Shown one piece after another: positions 30,866 through 38,264 of a stretch of DNA of 64,000 nucleotides (position 1 is its first letter; the number at the start of each line of letters is the position of its first letter). The stretch comes from Chromatiales bacterium (GTDB lineage Bacteria > Pseudomonadota > Gammaproteobacteria > Chromatiales > Chromatiaceae): contig JANQLO010000071.1 in NCBI GenBank assembly GCA_028280505.1, positions 47,561 through 111,560 on the forward strand, in the 5' to 3' direction. The notes beneath the pieces were generated by a model. It ran no database searches and was not told the origin of the DNA. It was given only the letters and a program-made list of their open reading frames with translations. The position numbers and the translations under genes are program-made.

Positions 30866-31048
30866 ATGTCCTTTGAAAATGATGGCCTTCCTGTCAGCTG
30901 GGACGAAATCAAGGCGGCCACGCGCCGGATCGATCGGCGTGACAATGAAGAAGCTGAAGAAAAGCGGGTGGTGCGCGAATACCTCGCTCACGCCGACTGC
31001 GAAGACACCCGGGTAAGGGACCACCTGGCGATTCCAGGCTATAACTGA
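30866..31048 (+). CDS. Small uncharacterised protein, 60 residues
   Basis: The ATG is preceded by AAGGAGAGCACG, a strong ribosome site with ideal spacing, which is the main support. The product is very charged (about 40% D, E, K, R), with a predicted helix in the middle (DEIKAATRRIDRRDNEEAEEKRVV) and a single cysteine in AHADCEDTR. No signal peptide, membrane segment or known motif. Upstream sequence is AT-rich and carries an FNR-like site 260 bp away. The function is unknown. Confidence 0.6.
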   Translation: MSFENDGLPVSWDEIKAATRRIDRRDNEEAEEKRVVREYLAHADCEDTRVRDHLAIPGYN

Positions 31049-31204
31049 TCCTTCGTCTGCCCGAAAAACGGGCAGCTGTGTCAGGTTTGGTGCGTCATTG
31101 CCGCTCGGCCGGCAGCTTTCGTTGCGCCTCCGCTTGCTTCCGGTGAGCGACCTATTGCACACTCGTTGTATGAAGCCGGTAACCGTTATGCATGCTATCT
31201 CGTC

Positions 31205-31280
31205 GTTCCGTCGTGTCACCCACGACTGGAAGGGAGGCGGCGTGCCTGAGTAACCGAGTCCGGCGATTCAATGGTTCACA
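31205..31280 (+). other. Structured leader region ahead of a DMT transporter
   Basis: Between the 60-residue gene and the transporter lie 310 bp without a gene. GTCGTG (31210-31215) pairs with CACGAC (31221-31226). GGGAGGC (31232-31238) is exactly complementary to GCCTCCC (31290-31296), which overlaps the upstream arm and loop of the terminator at 31281-31313. The two pairings exclude each other, the layout of an attenuator or riboswitch. No known riboswitch consensus was recognised; a small RNA ending at that terminator is the alternative. Confidence 0.45.
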
Positions 31281-31313
31281 AAGGCCGCAGCCTCCCAAGC
31301 TGCGGCCTTTTTT
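31281..31313 (+). terminator. Intrinsic terminator 45 bp before the DMT gene
   Basis: AAGGCCGCAGC (31281-31291) and GCTGCGGCCTT (31299-31309) form a perfect 11-bp stem with a CTCCCAA loop, followed by six T residues (31308-31313). The transporter gene starts at 31359, so this terminator is in a leader position or ends an upstream short RNA. Confidence 0.88.
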
Positions 31314-31358
31314 GTTGCGTCCAGGCGGTGTGTTGACAGTGAGCAAGAGGAGATCAAG

Positions 31359-32270
31359 GTGTCGATTCCGGCGGCCTATATGGGGGTGATCCTGATCTGG
31401 GCGACTACGCCTTTGGGGATCAAATGGAGCGGTGAGGATGTCGGCTATTTGTTCGGTGTCGCGGCGCGTATGAGCATCGGTTTGGTGATGTGCCTGATGT
31501 TGATTGCGCTCCTCAGCCGCCGCATGCGCTGGCACCGTGAGGCCTTGTCGACCTACTGGGTCGCCGGATTCGGCATGTGGGTGGCGATGACGGCGGTCTA
31601 CTGGGCGGCACAACGCATTCCGTCCGGGTTGATTTCGGTCATCTTCGGGCTCGCACCTGTGGTAACGGGTTGGATGGCCGCTTTGTGGTTGCGCGAAACG
31701 GTGTTCACACCGTTTCGCGTGTTGGGCATGTTGCTCGGCCTGGCGGGCTTGGCGACGATATTCGGCCGCAGTGCCAGCTTCGGTGAACAGGCCGTACTCG
31801 GTGCGTTCGGCGTGCTGGTATCGGTATTTGCGCATTCGATGAGTGCGGTATGGGTCAAGCGTATCGGTAGCCACATGCACCCGCTGGAAACCACGACCGG
31901 TGCCTTGATGATCGCGGTTCCGCTCTATCTGGCGAGCTGGTGGCTGATCGATGGCGGTGTCTGGCCGGAGACAATACCGCAACGTACCCTGGCGGCGATC
32001 GTCTATCTCGGTGTGGTCGGATCGGTGATCGGCTTTGTGCTGTATTTTTACTTGCTACGGCACAGCCGTGCGAGCCGTGTTGCGCTGATCACCCTGGTTA
32101 CGCCGGTTGCGGCATTGGTGATCGGCCATTTGCTGAACGACGAACCCGTCGGCGCCGTCGAATGGTTGGGTACCGGGTTGATTCTTATCGGTCTGGCGAG
32201 CTACCAATGGGGCGACCAATGGCGTATGCCACAAGCCACAGCGGCGTTACCGAACCGTAGTGGCGAGTGA
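31359..32270 (+). CDS. EamA/DMT-family membrane transporter
   Basis: A 303-residue drug/metabolite transporter with ten hydrophobic helices in two homologous EamA halves (WATTPLGIKWSG in the first, FVLYFYLLRHSRASRVALI in the second). The start is GTG at 31359 after AGAGGAGA. Members export amino acids or other small metabolites; the substrate here is unknown. A terminator with a possible antiterminator lies just upstream, so expression may respond to a ligand. A hairpin (CTCCCG...CGGGAG, about 32292-32318) lies after the stop. Confidence 0.88.
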   Translation: MSIPAAYMGVILIWATTPLGIKWSGEDVGYLFGVAARMSIGLVMCLMLIALLSRRMRWHREALSTYWVAGFGMWVAMTAVYWAAQRIPSGLISVIFGLAPVVTGWMAALWLRETVFTPFRVLGMLLGLAGLATIFGRSASFGEQAVLGAFGVLVSVFAHSMSAVWVKRIGSHMHPLETTTGALMIAVPLYLASWWLIDGGVWPETIPQRTLAAIVYLGVVGSVIGFVLYFYLLRHSRASRVALITLVTPVAALVIGHLLNDEPVGAVEWLGTGLILIGLASYQWGDQWRMPQATAALPNRSGE

Positions 32271-32333
32271 ACGCAATAGCCAACAAAACCGCTCCCGCCG
32301 GATCGGAATCGACGGGAGTGGCGTCGTTGTAAA

Positions 32334-32366
32334 AATCGCGGCCGCCGTATATGGGCGGTCGCGATT
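32334..32366 (-). terminator. Terminator of the DUF3149 gene (leftward)
   Basis: AATCGCGGCCGCC (32334-32346) pairs with GGCGGTCGCGATT (32354-32366) with one G-T wobble. On the minus strand the stem is followed by TTTTT (complement of 32331-32335). It may also slow rightward transcription from the DMT gene. Confidence 0.75.
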
Positions 32367-32387
32367 ATTCATCGGGTGGCGTCGGGT

Positions 32388-32519
32388 TCAGGCCTTGGGG
32401 TCGCCTGACTGGGACATGAAATACCAGATGAAAAACACCGCCATCACCAATATGAAGGCGATTACGCCAAACGAAAGGATGCCTACCCAATCGGAAAACA
32501 ACTCGCTCCAAAGCTCCAT
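32388..32519 (-). CDS. DUF3149 small inner-membrane protein, 43 residues
   Basis: A micro-protein gene too short for routine calling. The product begins MELWSELFSDWVGILSFGVI, has one membrane helix (about residues 12-35) and ends with SQSGDPKA. The opening with W-x2-L-x-S-D-W-V-G matches the DUF3149 family of tiny membrane proteins in beta- and gammaproteobacteria. GGAG stands 8-9 bases before the ATG; an in-frame ATG four codons upstream (32531) has a weaker site. It has its own terminator at 32334-32366. The function of the family is unknown. Confidence 0.8.
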   Translation of the reverse strand: MELWSELFSDWVGILSFGVIAFILVMAVFFIWYFMSQSGDPKA

Positions 32520-32625
32520 CTCTTTCTCCATCTTGTGCCTTTGGACGGCAATAATGCTAGGCCGAAGCCAATGGAATTGGGCTGATCCGGGTCAAATAGC
32601 GGTAACTTTTTGCGCTTGCCAGTGA

Positions 32626-32934
32626 TCAACGCCGCGGCATACCTTGAGGAGTTTGTTGCTGCATGCGCTGTTTCATCTCCTGCATACGCTGCTGCATTTC
32701 TTGATTGAAGGCCCTGACCTCGGCTTGGTCGAGTGCGCCGTCCTTGTTGCGGTCCATGTGGTCGAATTGCGCGATGGTTGGCTTTAGAAACTCGTCCTTG
32801 CTGACCTTGTCGTCCTGATTGCTGTCGAACTGTTTGAAGAACAACGCTTCCAGGTTGGGCATCTGAGGCATGGAACCTTGCTGAGCAAATGCCGGCGCGC
32901 AGGCGATGGTGAAGGCGATAAGAATTCTTTTCAC
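32626..32934 (-). CDS. Secreted EF-hand calcium-binding protein
   Basis: A 102-residue protein with a signal peptide (MKRILIAFTIACAPAFA) and two EF-hand loops, DSNQDDKVSKDEF and DRNKDGALDQAEV, which have the D-x-N/D-x-D-G-x-x-x-x-E spacing needed to bind calcium. A C-terminal tail is rich in Q and M (repeated QQRMQEMKQRMQQQ). It is probably periplasmic. Similar small EF-hand proteins are common in aquatic proteobacteria, with roles unproven. Another EF-hand protein lies at 45239-45478. Confidence 0.85.
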   Translation of the reverse strand: MKRILIAFTIACAPAFAQQGSMPQMPNLEALFFKQFDSNQDDKVSKDEFLKPTIAQFDHMDRNKDGALDQAEVRAFNQEMQQRMQEMKQRMQQQTPQGMPRR

Positions 32935-32993
32935 GAGATCAGGTGCTCCTTGAAAATAGGGCTCGATGAGGTGTTGGCATTCTCCCCGATCAT

Positions 32994-33341
32994 CTAATCC
33001 GGAGCGAGTCGCTTCAAAAAGCGTTCGCGGGACGAGGTGATCGCGGCGTGCAGTTGCTGTTGTTGGTTCGCATCGAGTGTCGGCTCGATTCGAGCGAGTG
33101 CCGTGGTCAATTCGGTCCGGAGTGCATCCAGGGCGTGCTCGACACGTGCGCGTTCGATCCGGGCGGGCAGTTCGGCAGCGATCGCCAGGCTCCCGGTATC
33201 CAGTGGTGTGATCACCGCCGAGCGTGGGATGAGTTTGGTGTCGTTATCCGATTCACGTTTCGCTTGCAGAGGCGAATCCTTCAGATAGATTTCGCCGCGA
33301 TGGCTAAAACGCCCACCTACCGGTAATTGACCGAATTTCAA
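32994..33341 (-). CDS. Uncharacterised 115-residue protein
   Basis: No established function. The N-terminus MKFGQLPVGGRFSHRGEIYLKDSPLQA has a compact beta-type pattern (F-x-x-L-x-x-G-x-x-F-x-x-x-G-x-x-Y-x-K-x-S) that recurs in many small bacterial and phage hypothetical proteins. Residues 55-115 are helical, with heptad-like A/L spacing. There is no signal peptide. It lies 60 bp upstream of the EF-hand gene on the same strand. The frame is well supported by codon use, but the role cannot be assigned. Confidence 0.65.
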   Translation of the reverse strand: MKFGQLPVGGRFSHRGEIYLKDSPLQAKRESDNDTKLIPRSAVITPLDTGSLAIAAELPARIERARVEHALDALRTELTTALARIEPTLDANQQQQLHAAITSSRERFLKRLAPD

Positions 33342-33483
33342 GGCTACGCTCCGCTGAACAGAATCTGCGGAGTGTAGCCTGAATCCCGCTTGATACCTTG
33401 CGGCGGTGACGCGAATCAGTGTTTTTGCACAATTTGGCGCAACGTCGACGTGCGCTGCACCATTCGTCGCCCGTCCTAGGACC

Positions 33484-34068
33484 TTAGCTCGCTGTCGCGA
33501 GTTGGAACAGGCTTTCGGCGAGGTCTATGGTTTCAACCGGTTCGCCGAGTTGGCGTCCGATTTGTGTCGTCGACAATACGCCGCGGATGGTTTGTTTGCC
33601 CAGCGGGTCACGATCGACCACCAGTGCATGTTGTCGACCCATACGTTTGAGCGTGCCCACGATATCGCCGACGCGGGACGCGGCGAGATCACTCATTTCC
33701 AATACCTCGAGTTTGTGTTGCGGTGTCATGAGATCGCGCACGATCAGATCTTTGCGGGTCCCGTGCGAGTCGGTGACCAAACGCATAATGCGTTCGCCGC
33801 GCAAATCGTTCGCGGTAACGATGCCGATAACCTCGTTCGACTGGTTGGTGACGAAAAGCATGCGAATGCCGCTGGCAATCATGCGTTGTTCTGCTTCGTC
33901 TATCGAGAGATAGGCGGATACGGTTTCCGCGGTGACTCGCGAAAGGTCGGTCATAATATCGATGGCCGGGCTCCCCATGGTCACCCGGTCGGGCAGTGTC
34001 TGGCGTGGACGTTGGAAACTGACGCCGGCGTCAAGCCCGCTTGAGGGAAGAATGCGAAATGGGGTCAT
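33484..34068 (-). CDS. CBS-domain pair protein
   Basis: A 194-residue protein with two CBS domains: the first around AYLSIDEAEQRMIASGIRMLFVTNQSNEVIGIVTANDLRG (about 45-90), the second around KLEVLEMSDLAASRVGDIVGTLKRMGRQHALVVDRD (about 115-165). CBS pairs form a Bateman module that binds adenine nucleotides. The N-terminal 35 residues are a variable lead. A GGGAGA site precedes the ATG. No enzymatic domain is attached, so it may act as a free energy sensor on an unknown partner. It is divergent from rsuA. Confidence 0.85.
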   Translation of the reverse strand: MTPFRILPSSGLDAGVSFQRPRQTLPDRVTMGSPAIDIMTDLSRVTAETVSAYLSIDEAEQRMIASGIRMLFVTNQSNEVIGIVTANDLRGERIMRLVTDSHGTRKDLIVRDLMTPQHKLEVLEMSDLAASRVGDIVGTLKRMGRQHALVVDRDPLGKQTIRGVLSTTQIGRQLGEPVETIDLAESLFQLATAS

Positions 34069-34262
34069 GCGTTATCTCCCATAAAATGTTTGAGACTCCA
34101 TACCGGCCTTGGACCGTGATTCGGCCATGGTGCCGATAGCCGTTTAGACAAAACACTAGGCACGAGTTGCGAAAATACAATGATGGAAAACACCATGTTT
34201 TGTTTAAGCGTTTTTGTTATGACTGTGGTCCCTGCAGGCTGCGATTTGTATCGGAAGGCGTT

Positions 34263-34964
34263 GTGAGACTGGATCGTTTCGTCAGTCACGCGGGCGGCTA
34301 TTCGCGCAAGGAGGCGCGTCAGCTGATTCGCCATGGGCGGATTCGAGTGAACGGCACCGTGCTCCGCAACGAGGCATTTCGACTCGATGAGGATGCTGAG
34401 GTGATCTGTGGCGACGAGCGTCTTGTGCTGCCACAACGGATCTATCTAATGATGCACAAGCCGGTCGGCTTGATCAGTGCAACCGAGGACGGCACTCAGG
34501 CAACGGTGCTGTCGTTGCTGCCTCAAGATATCGCAGAACGGGTTCATCCGGTCGGCCGCCTGGACAAGGATACCAGCGGTTTACTGTTGCTGACCGATGA
34601 CGGTGCCTGGTCGCATGCCGTTAGTGCACCCAGGCGGCATTGTGCCAAGACTTACATTGCGCGGCTCGCCGAACCCCTGGTCGACGATGCCGAGCAACGT
34701 CTCGCGGATGGACTGATGTTGCGTGGCGAGCGTTACCCAACCCGGCCTGCCACTCTGGTTCGCCTGGCCGACGATGAGGTACGTATCACCATTACCGAGG
34801 GGCGTTATCATCAGGTTAAACGTATGTTTGCCGCGCTGGGCAACCGGGTGTCGCTTTTACACCGCGAGGCGATCGGGGGGCTGGTGCTCGATGATGCGCT
34901 TGCGCCGGGTCAATGGCGCGTGCTGAGTGACGTGGAGCGAGAGCAGGTGTTGACGGGTGCTTGA
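34263..34964 (+). CDS. rsuA: 16S rRNA pseudouridine-516 synthase RsuA
   Basis: A 233-residue enzyme, the same length as E. coli RsuA (231). The N-terminal S4-like domain (RLDRFVSHAGGYSRKEARQLI) is followed by the catalytic domain with Asp101 in GRLDKDTSGLLLLTDDG and by EGRYHQVKRMFAALGN, HREAIGGL and LAPGQWR. The start is GTG at 34263, with GGAAGG just upstream; the open frame continues upstream without support. It converts U516 of 16S rRNA to pseudouridine. It stands alone. Confidence 0.95.
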   Translation: MRLDRFVSHAGGYSRKEARQLIRHGRIRVNGTVLRNEAFRLDEDAEVICGDERLVLPQRIYLMMHKPVGLISATEDGTQATVLSLLPQDIAERVHPVGRLDKDTSGLLLLTDDGAWSHAVSAPRRHCAKTYIARLAEPLVDDAEQRLADGLMLRGERYPTRPATLVRLADDEVRITITEGRYHQVKRMFAALGNRVSLLHREAIGGLVLDDALAPGQWRVLSDVEREQVLTGA

Positions 34965-35082
34965 CCGTTTGTCCGGTTTTGGCCGGCTTCCTTACAACCT
35001 TCGGGGCTTTGCTTCAATATGCGGGCTAAACTTGTCCAGGTAGAAGGACGTCCAATGTGTTTGGGCGGTCGACGGAGTCTGC

Positions 35083-35523
35083 ATGACGCGCAGTAAGTCC
35101 GAGTTCACCGAACGTCATTTCATCCGACATCCGTCGCGGATGCCGATCCGCTTCGACCTGCAGGGTGATGCGCCGAGACGTCGTGAGTACCTGCGTAATG
35201 TCGGTGAGGGGGGCTTGTGTTTTTTCACCGAACTGGCGCTCGATCCGGGTCTGGGTATCCACGTGGTCATCCCGGTGCTTGGGCAGCAGTTCGAGGTCGA
35301 CGGTACGGTCGCGTGGCGGCGGCCGGCGCAGCAGGGGTACGAAGTCGGGGTGCGTTTTCTAACGGCCCAGGATCAATTCTGCGTCCGCATGGTCGAACAG
35401 TTGTGTTACATCGAGGACTATCGACGCCAGGTGTTGCACGAAGAAGGACGGCATTTGGACAGCGAGCAGGCGGCCGAAGAGTGGATCAGCCGTTTCGCTG
35501 ACCGGTTCCCCGGCCTGCATTGA
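35083..35523 (+). CDS. PilZ-domain protein
   Basis: A 146-residue protein whose residues 11-105 form a PilZ domain: RHFIRHPSRMPIRF supplies the N-terminal arginines and NVGEGGLCF the (D/N)xSxxG-type motif, here with G in place of S, so c-di-GMP binding may be altered. A helical C-terminal extension of about 40 residues follows. No membrane segment. It sits between rsuA and the convergent fpr gene and is probably monocistronic. Confidence 0.85.
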   Translation: MTRSKSEFTERHFIRHPSRMPIRFDLQGDAPRRREYLRNVGEGGLCFFTELALDPGLGIHVVIPVLGQQFEVDGTVAWRRPAQQGYEVGVRFLTAQDQFCVRMVEQLCYIEDYRRQVLHEEGRHLDSEQAAEEWISRFADRFPGLH

Positions 35524-35547
35524 AACCGCGCGCGGTGCCCGCCACAC

Positions 35548-36300
35548 TCAGTGATACTTCTCGGTGCTGATATGGCCCGGTTCGCGTCGTCTGTGTCGGC
35601 GTAGGCCGCGCTGTTCGAGAATTTCCACGGCGTCACTGATCATGCCCGAGTGGCCGCACAACATCACGTGACTGTGCTCCGGATCGAGTGCGACGCCGAT
35701 ATGTTGTTCAAGACGTCCGTCGGCCAGCGTCTCGGGGATACGGCAGTTGAAAGCTCCCGGGATTTCCTCACCGGTGATGAACGGCACGAAATGAAAACGC
35801 CCCGCGTGCTCGCGTTCCAGTTGTTCGATTAAGTCGGTGTAGCCCAGCGCATCCGGATGGCGCACGCCGTAGCCGAGCACGATATTGTCGAAACGCACCC
35901 AGGGTTCGTCGGTTTGCAGCATCGAAAGGAAGGGGCCGACTCCGGTGCCGGTGGCCAGCATCCACAAGTCGCGGGCCTGTTCCGGTACCTCCGTCAGCGT
36001 GAGAAAACCGTTGGCCGCGTCGGTCAGCCAGATGTGGTCTCCGGTCTCCAAGGCCGCCAGCCTGCTGCTCAGAGGGCCTTCGGGCACGATGTTGAAAAAG
36101 ATCTCCAGCAATGGCTCATGCGGCGGATTGACCAGCGAGTAGGGGCGTCCGACTCTCTCCTCGCCAAGATCCATGCCTACGCGGATGAACTGGCCGGCGG
36201 TGAACGAAGGGCCTTCGGCCGCGATCGCCAGCGAGTAATGCGTATCGTTCCAACGCGTTTTTCGAGCGACCCGCCCGCTCAGCCACTGTGTTTTACTCAT
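35548..36300 (-). CDS. fpr: Ferredoxin/flavodoxin-NADP+ reductase Fpr
   Basis: A 250-residue FAD enzyme that moves electrons between NADPH and ferredoxin or flavodoxin. The ATG at 36300 (MSKTQWLSGRV) is preferred to the GTG four codons upstream. Motifs: FAD binding RVGRPYSLVN and the NADP-binding sequences ATGTGVGPFLSML and MLCGHSGMISDAVEIL. The length matches E. coli Fpr (248). The terminal residues are STEKYH rather than the usual aromatic-tryptophan ending. It may support radical enzymes such as ThiC or serve in oxidative stress. Confidence 0.94.
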   Translation of the reverse strand: MSKTQWLSGRVARKTRWNDTHYSLAIAAEGPSFTAGQFIRVGMDLGEERVGRPYSLVNPPHEPLLEIFFNIVPEGPLSSRLAALETGDHIWLTDAANGFLTLTEVPEQARDLWMLATGTGVGPFLSMLQTDEPWVRFDNIVLGYGVRHPDALGYTDLIEQLEREHAGRFHFVPFITGEEIPGAFNCRIPETLADGRLEQHIGVALDPEHSHVMLCGHSGMISDAVEILEQRGLRRHRRREPGHISTEKYH

Positions 36301-36479
36301 CCTGCGCTCCACGGGCCTTGCCCTACCGGTTCTCCGGCTAACTTAATGCCGAGTCGTTCGAAAGCAACCCGCCGGCGCTCCGGGTAATGCTCTGAATTGA
36401 TACCGCTCAGGATGCGCTGCCGAGCTTTGTGCCAAACTTGCGCGATGCTGAAGTGTGGTACCGGAAGCGGGCTGGGCGT

Positions 36480-36944
36480 ATGAGTGGTGCATGGCGAGGC
36501 CTAGCCGTTTTGTTCGTCTGCGGGTTCGCGTTGGCGGCATATTTCGGCGCACGCCATTGGCAAGATGCCCAGAACACCTACCAGCGGGTCGAGGGTGCCG
36601 ATGGGTGTGAGCTACGACTCGGTTCCTGCCGCTTCCCGTTGGAAGGTGGCGGTGAGGTGGCGTTTTCGATCGAGCCGGCGAGTATTCCGCTGATGCAGAC
36701 GCTCGAACTCGCCGTTCGCGTCGAGGGCCTGGGTGTGGATGGCGTACAGGTCGACATCAGGGGCCTGAACATGGAGATGGGGCTCAATCGCACGCGCTTG
36801 CAACGGCTCGAAGACGGGCGTTGGAGGGGTGAAACCATTCTGCCCCTTTGCAGCCAGCGGCGAATGATTTGGGAAGCCGCGGTGCAGCTCGACGGGGCCG
36901 AGCGACTGGAATTGCCATTCCGTTTCGAGACCTTGCGTCCGTGA
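36480..36944 (+). CDS. Uncharacterised membrane-anchored protein, 154 residues
   Basis: The chosen ATG at 36480 gives an N-terminal membrane anchor (GLAVLFVCGFALAAYFGA) and a periplasmic domain. That domain is beta-rich with three cysteines (DGCELRLGSCRF and PLCSQRR) and ends in FRFETLRP. The arrangement recalls small FixH-like or copper-accessory proteins found near cytochrome genes, but no diagnostic motif was recognised. It lies upstream of two cytochrome c genes on the same strand; the gap to the first is 135 bp. Function unassigned. Confidence 0.65.
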   Translation: MSGAWRGLAVLFVCGFALAAYFGARHWQDAQNTYQRVEGADGCELRLGSCRFPLEGGGEVAFSIEPASIPLMQTLELAVRVEGLGVDGVQVDIRGLNMEMGLNRTRLQRLEDGRWRGETILPLCSQRRMIWEAAVQLDGAERLELPFRFETLRP

Positions 36945-37079
36945 CACGGTAGGCTGGCGTGGTTTGCCCAATTAAGCGGATTCTGATATAAACGCGACCC
37001 GAATCCGGGCTGCCAGAATCCCCGCCATCGCGTCGATAAGGCCTTGAAAAAAGTCCGAATTGAGCGAGGAATCAGCACA

Positions 37080-37388
37080 GTGAGAACGACTGTCATCGCC
37101 GTGATCGCAGTCCTGATGGGCCTGACGGGGCCCGTGTTTGCCGCCGATGCCGCAGCGGGCAAGGCCAAGTTCGCGGTTTGTGCCGGTTGTCATGGTCCGA
37201 CCGGTGGGGGTAACCCGGCGTTGAAGTACCCCAGGATCGGCGGGCTGGGGGCGGCTTATGTCGCGCAGCAGCTGCGGGCGTTCAAGTCCGGCGCGCGCGA
37301 CAATGCGACCATGAAGGCGATGACCGCGGCCCTGAGTGAGGCCGATATGGACAACCTGGGTGCGTATGTTGCGACCCTGAGGCCCTGA
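37080..37388 (+). CDS. Monohaem cytochrome c (c553/c5-like)
   Basis: A 102-residue precursor. The GTG at 37080 is chosen because GAGGAA lies upstream and it gives a proper Sec signal peptide (cleavage near VFAADA); a TTG at 37044 would place extra charged residues before it. The haem-binding site is CAGCH, with a likely distal methionine in NATMKAM. The sequence GGNPALKYPRIGGLGAAYVAQQL is close to the half-unit of cytochrome c4. It is followed 68 bp later by a dihaem c4 gene, so the two may work together in periplasmic electron transfer. Confidence 0.9.
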   Translation: MRTTVIAVIAVLMGLTGPVFAADAAAGKAKFAVCAGCHGPTGGGNPALKYPRIGGLGAAYVAQQLRAFKSGARDNATMKAMTAALSEADMDNLGAYVATLRP

Positions 37389-37456
37389 AAACCGTTAGCG
37401 AGGCGCTGCGGCGCCCTGAACCTCTTTCCTTATATTACGCAGTCGGACGTCTGATT

Positions 37457-38062
37457 ATGAAAAAGATACTGTTGATCGCCTCCCTCGCCAGCTTTGCCGT
37501 AATCGGCGCAGCGCACGCCGCCGGCAATGCCGAAGCGGGTAAAACCAAGGCGGCAGCCTGTGTGGCCTGCCATGGCCCCGATGGCAACAGCCCGGCACCG
37601 AATTTTCCCAAGCTGGCCGGTCAGCATGCCGACTATCTCGTGAAACAGCTGAAAGATTTCAAAAGCGGTGAGCGGACGGATCCGACGATGAACGCCATGG
37701 TTGCACCGCTGAGCGAACAGGATATGACCGACATCGCGGCCTTTTACGCCTCTCAGAAGGGCAGCATAGGCGAGACTGCAGCGGAACAGCTCGAACTCGG
37801 TCAGACCCTCTATCGTGCGGGTAACTCGGCCAGCGGTGTTGCCGCCTGTGCCGCCTGCCATGGCCCCGCCGGTGCTGGTAATCCGATGGCCAACTTCCCG
37901 GGTGTAAGCGGTCAGCATGCCGATTACACCAAGCTGCAACTGCAGAATTTCCGTGCCGGTATGCGCGCCAACGACGCCAGTGCGATGATGCGCGGTGTCG
38001 CCAAAAAAATGACCGATGCCGAGATCGAGGCGGTCGCACAGTACATTCAGGGCCTGCACTGA
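37457..38062 (+). CDS. Dihaem cytochrome c4
   Basis: A 201-residue periplasmic protein with a signal peptide (cleavage near AHAAGN) and two homologous haem domains: CVACHGPDGNSPAPNFPKLAGQ and CAACHGPAGAGNPMANFPG. Methionine ligands are expected in PTMNAM and ASAMMRG. Cytochrome c4 delivers electrons from the bc1 complex to terminal oxidases such as cbb3. A strong terminator follows at 38086-38108. Confidence 0.95.
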   Translation: MKKILLIASLASFAVIGAAHAAGNAEAGKTKAAACVACHGPDGNSPAPNFPKLAGQHADYLVKQLKDFKSGERTDPTMNAMVAPLSEQDMTDIAAFYASQKGSIGETAAEQLELGQTLYRAGNSASGVAACAACHGPAGAGNPMANFPGVSGQHADYTKLQLQNFRAGMRANDASAMMRGVAKKMTDAEIEAVAQYIQGLH

Positions 38063-38085
38063 GGGTTTCGGTAGTTTCGCTAACG

Positions 38086-38108
38086 GGGCGGCCATGGCCG
38101 CCCTTTTT
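38086..38108 (+). terminator. Terminator after cytochrome c4
   Basis: GGGCGGCC (38086-38093) and GGCCGCCC (38096-38103) form a perfect palindrome whose centre CATG gives a tight loop, followed by TTTTT (38104-38108). Confidence 0.85.
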
Positions 38109-38264
38109 CGTGCGCGGCCGTCTCGGTTCCGGTATTTCTCCACGGTTGCGGTAGGTAGCCGCGCCGGGCAACAATGCCGCGGTCGTTTTTTCGAAACCGC
38201 CGTTCTTTGGCTGAACTCGCGGGTGACATCGCGGTCTGACTGGCGGTCCAAGTATCCGGAGTAA

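Noticed and set aside
31141..31280. tRNA- or 4.5S-like RNA in the leader region
   Set aside because: No cloverleaf, T-loop or SRP core sequence could be formed.
34065..34436. Minus-strand frame overlapping the start of rsuA and the CBS gene
   Set aside because: Lies opposite the RsuA S4-like domain and has no independent evidence.
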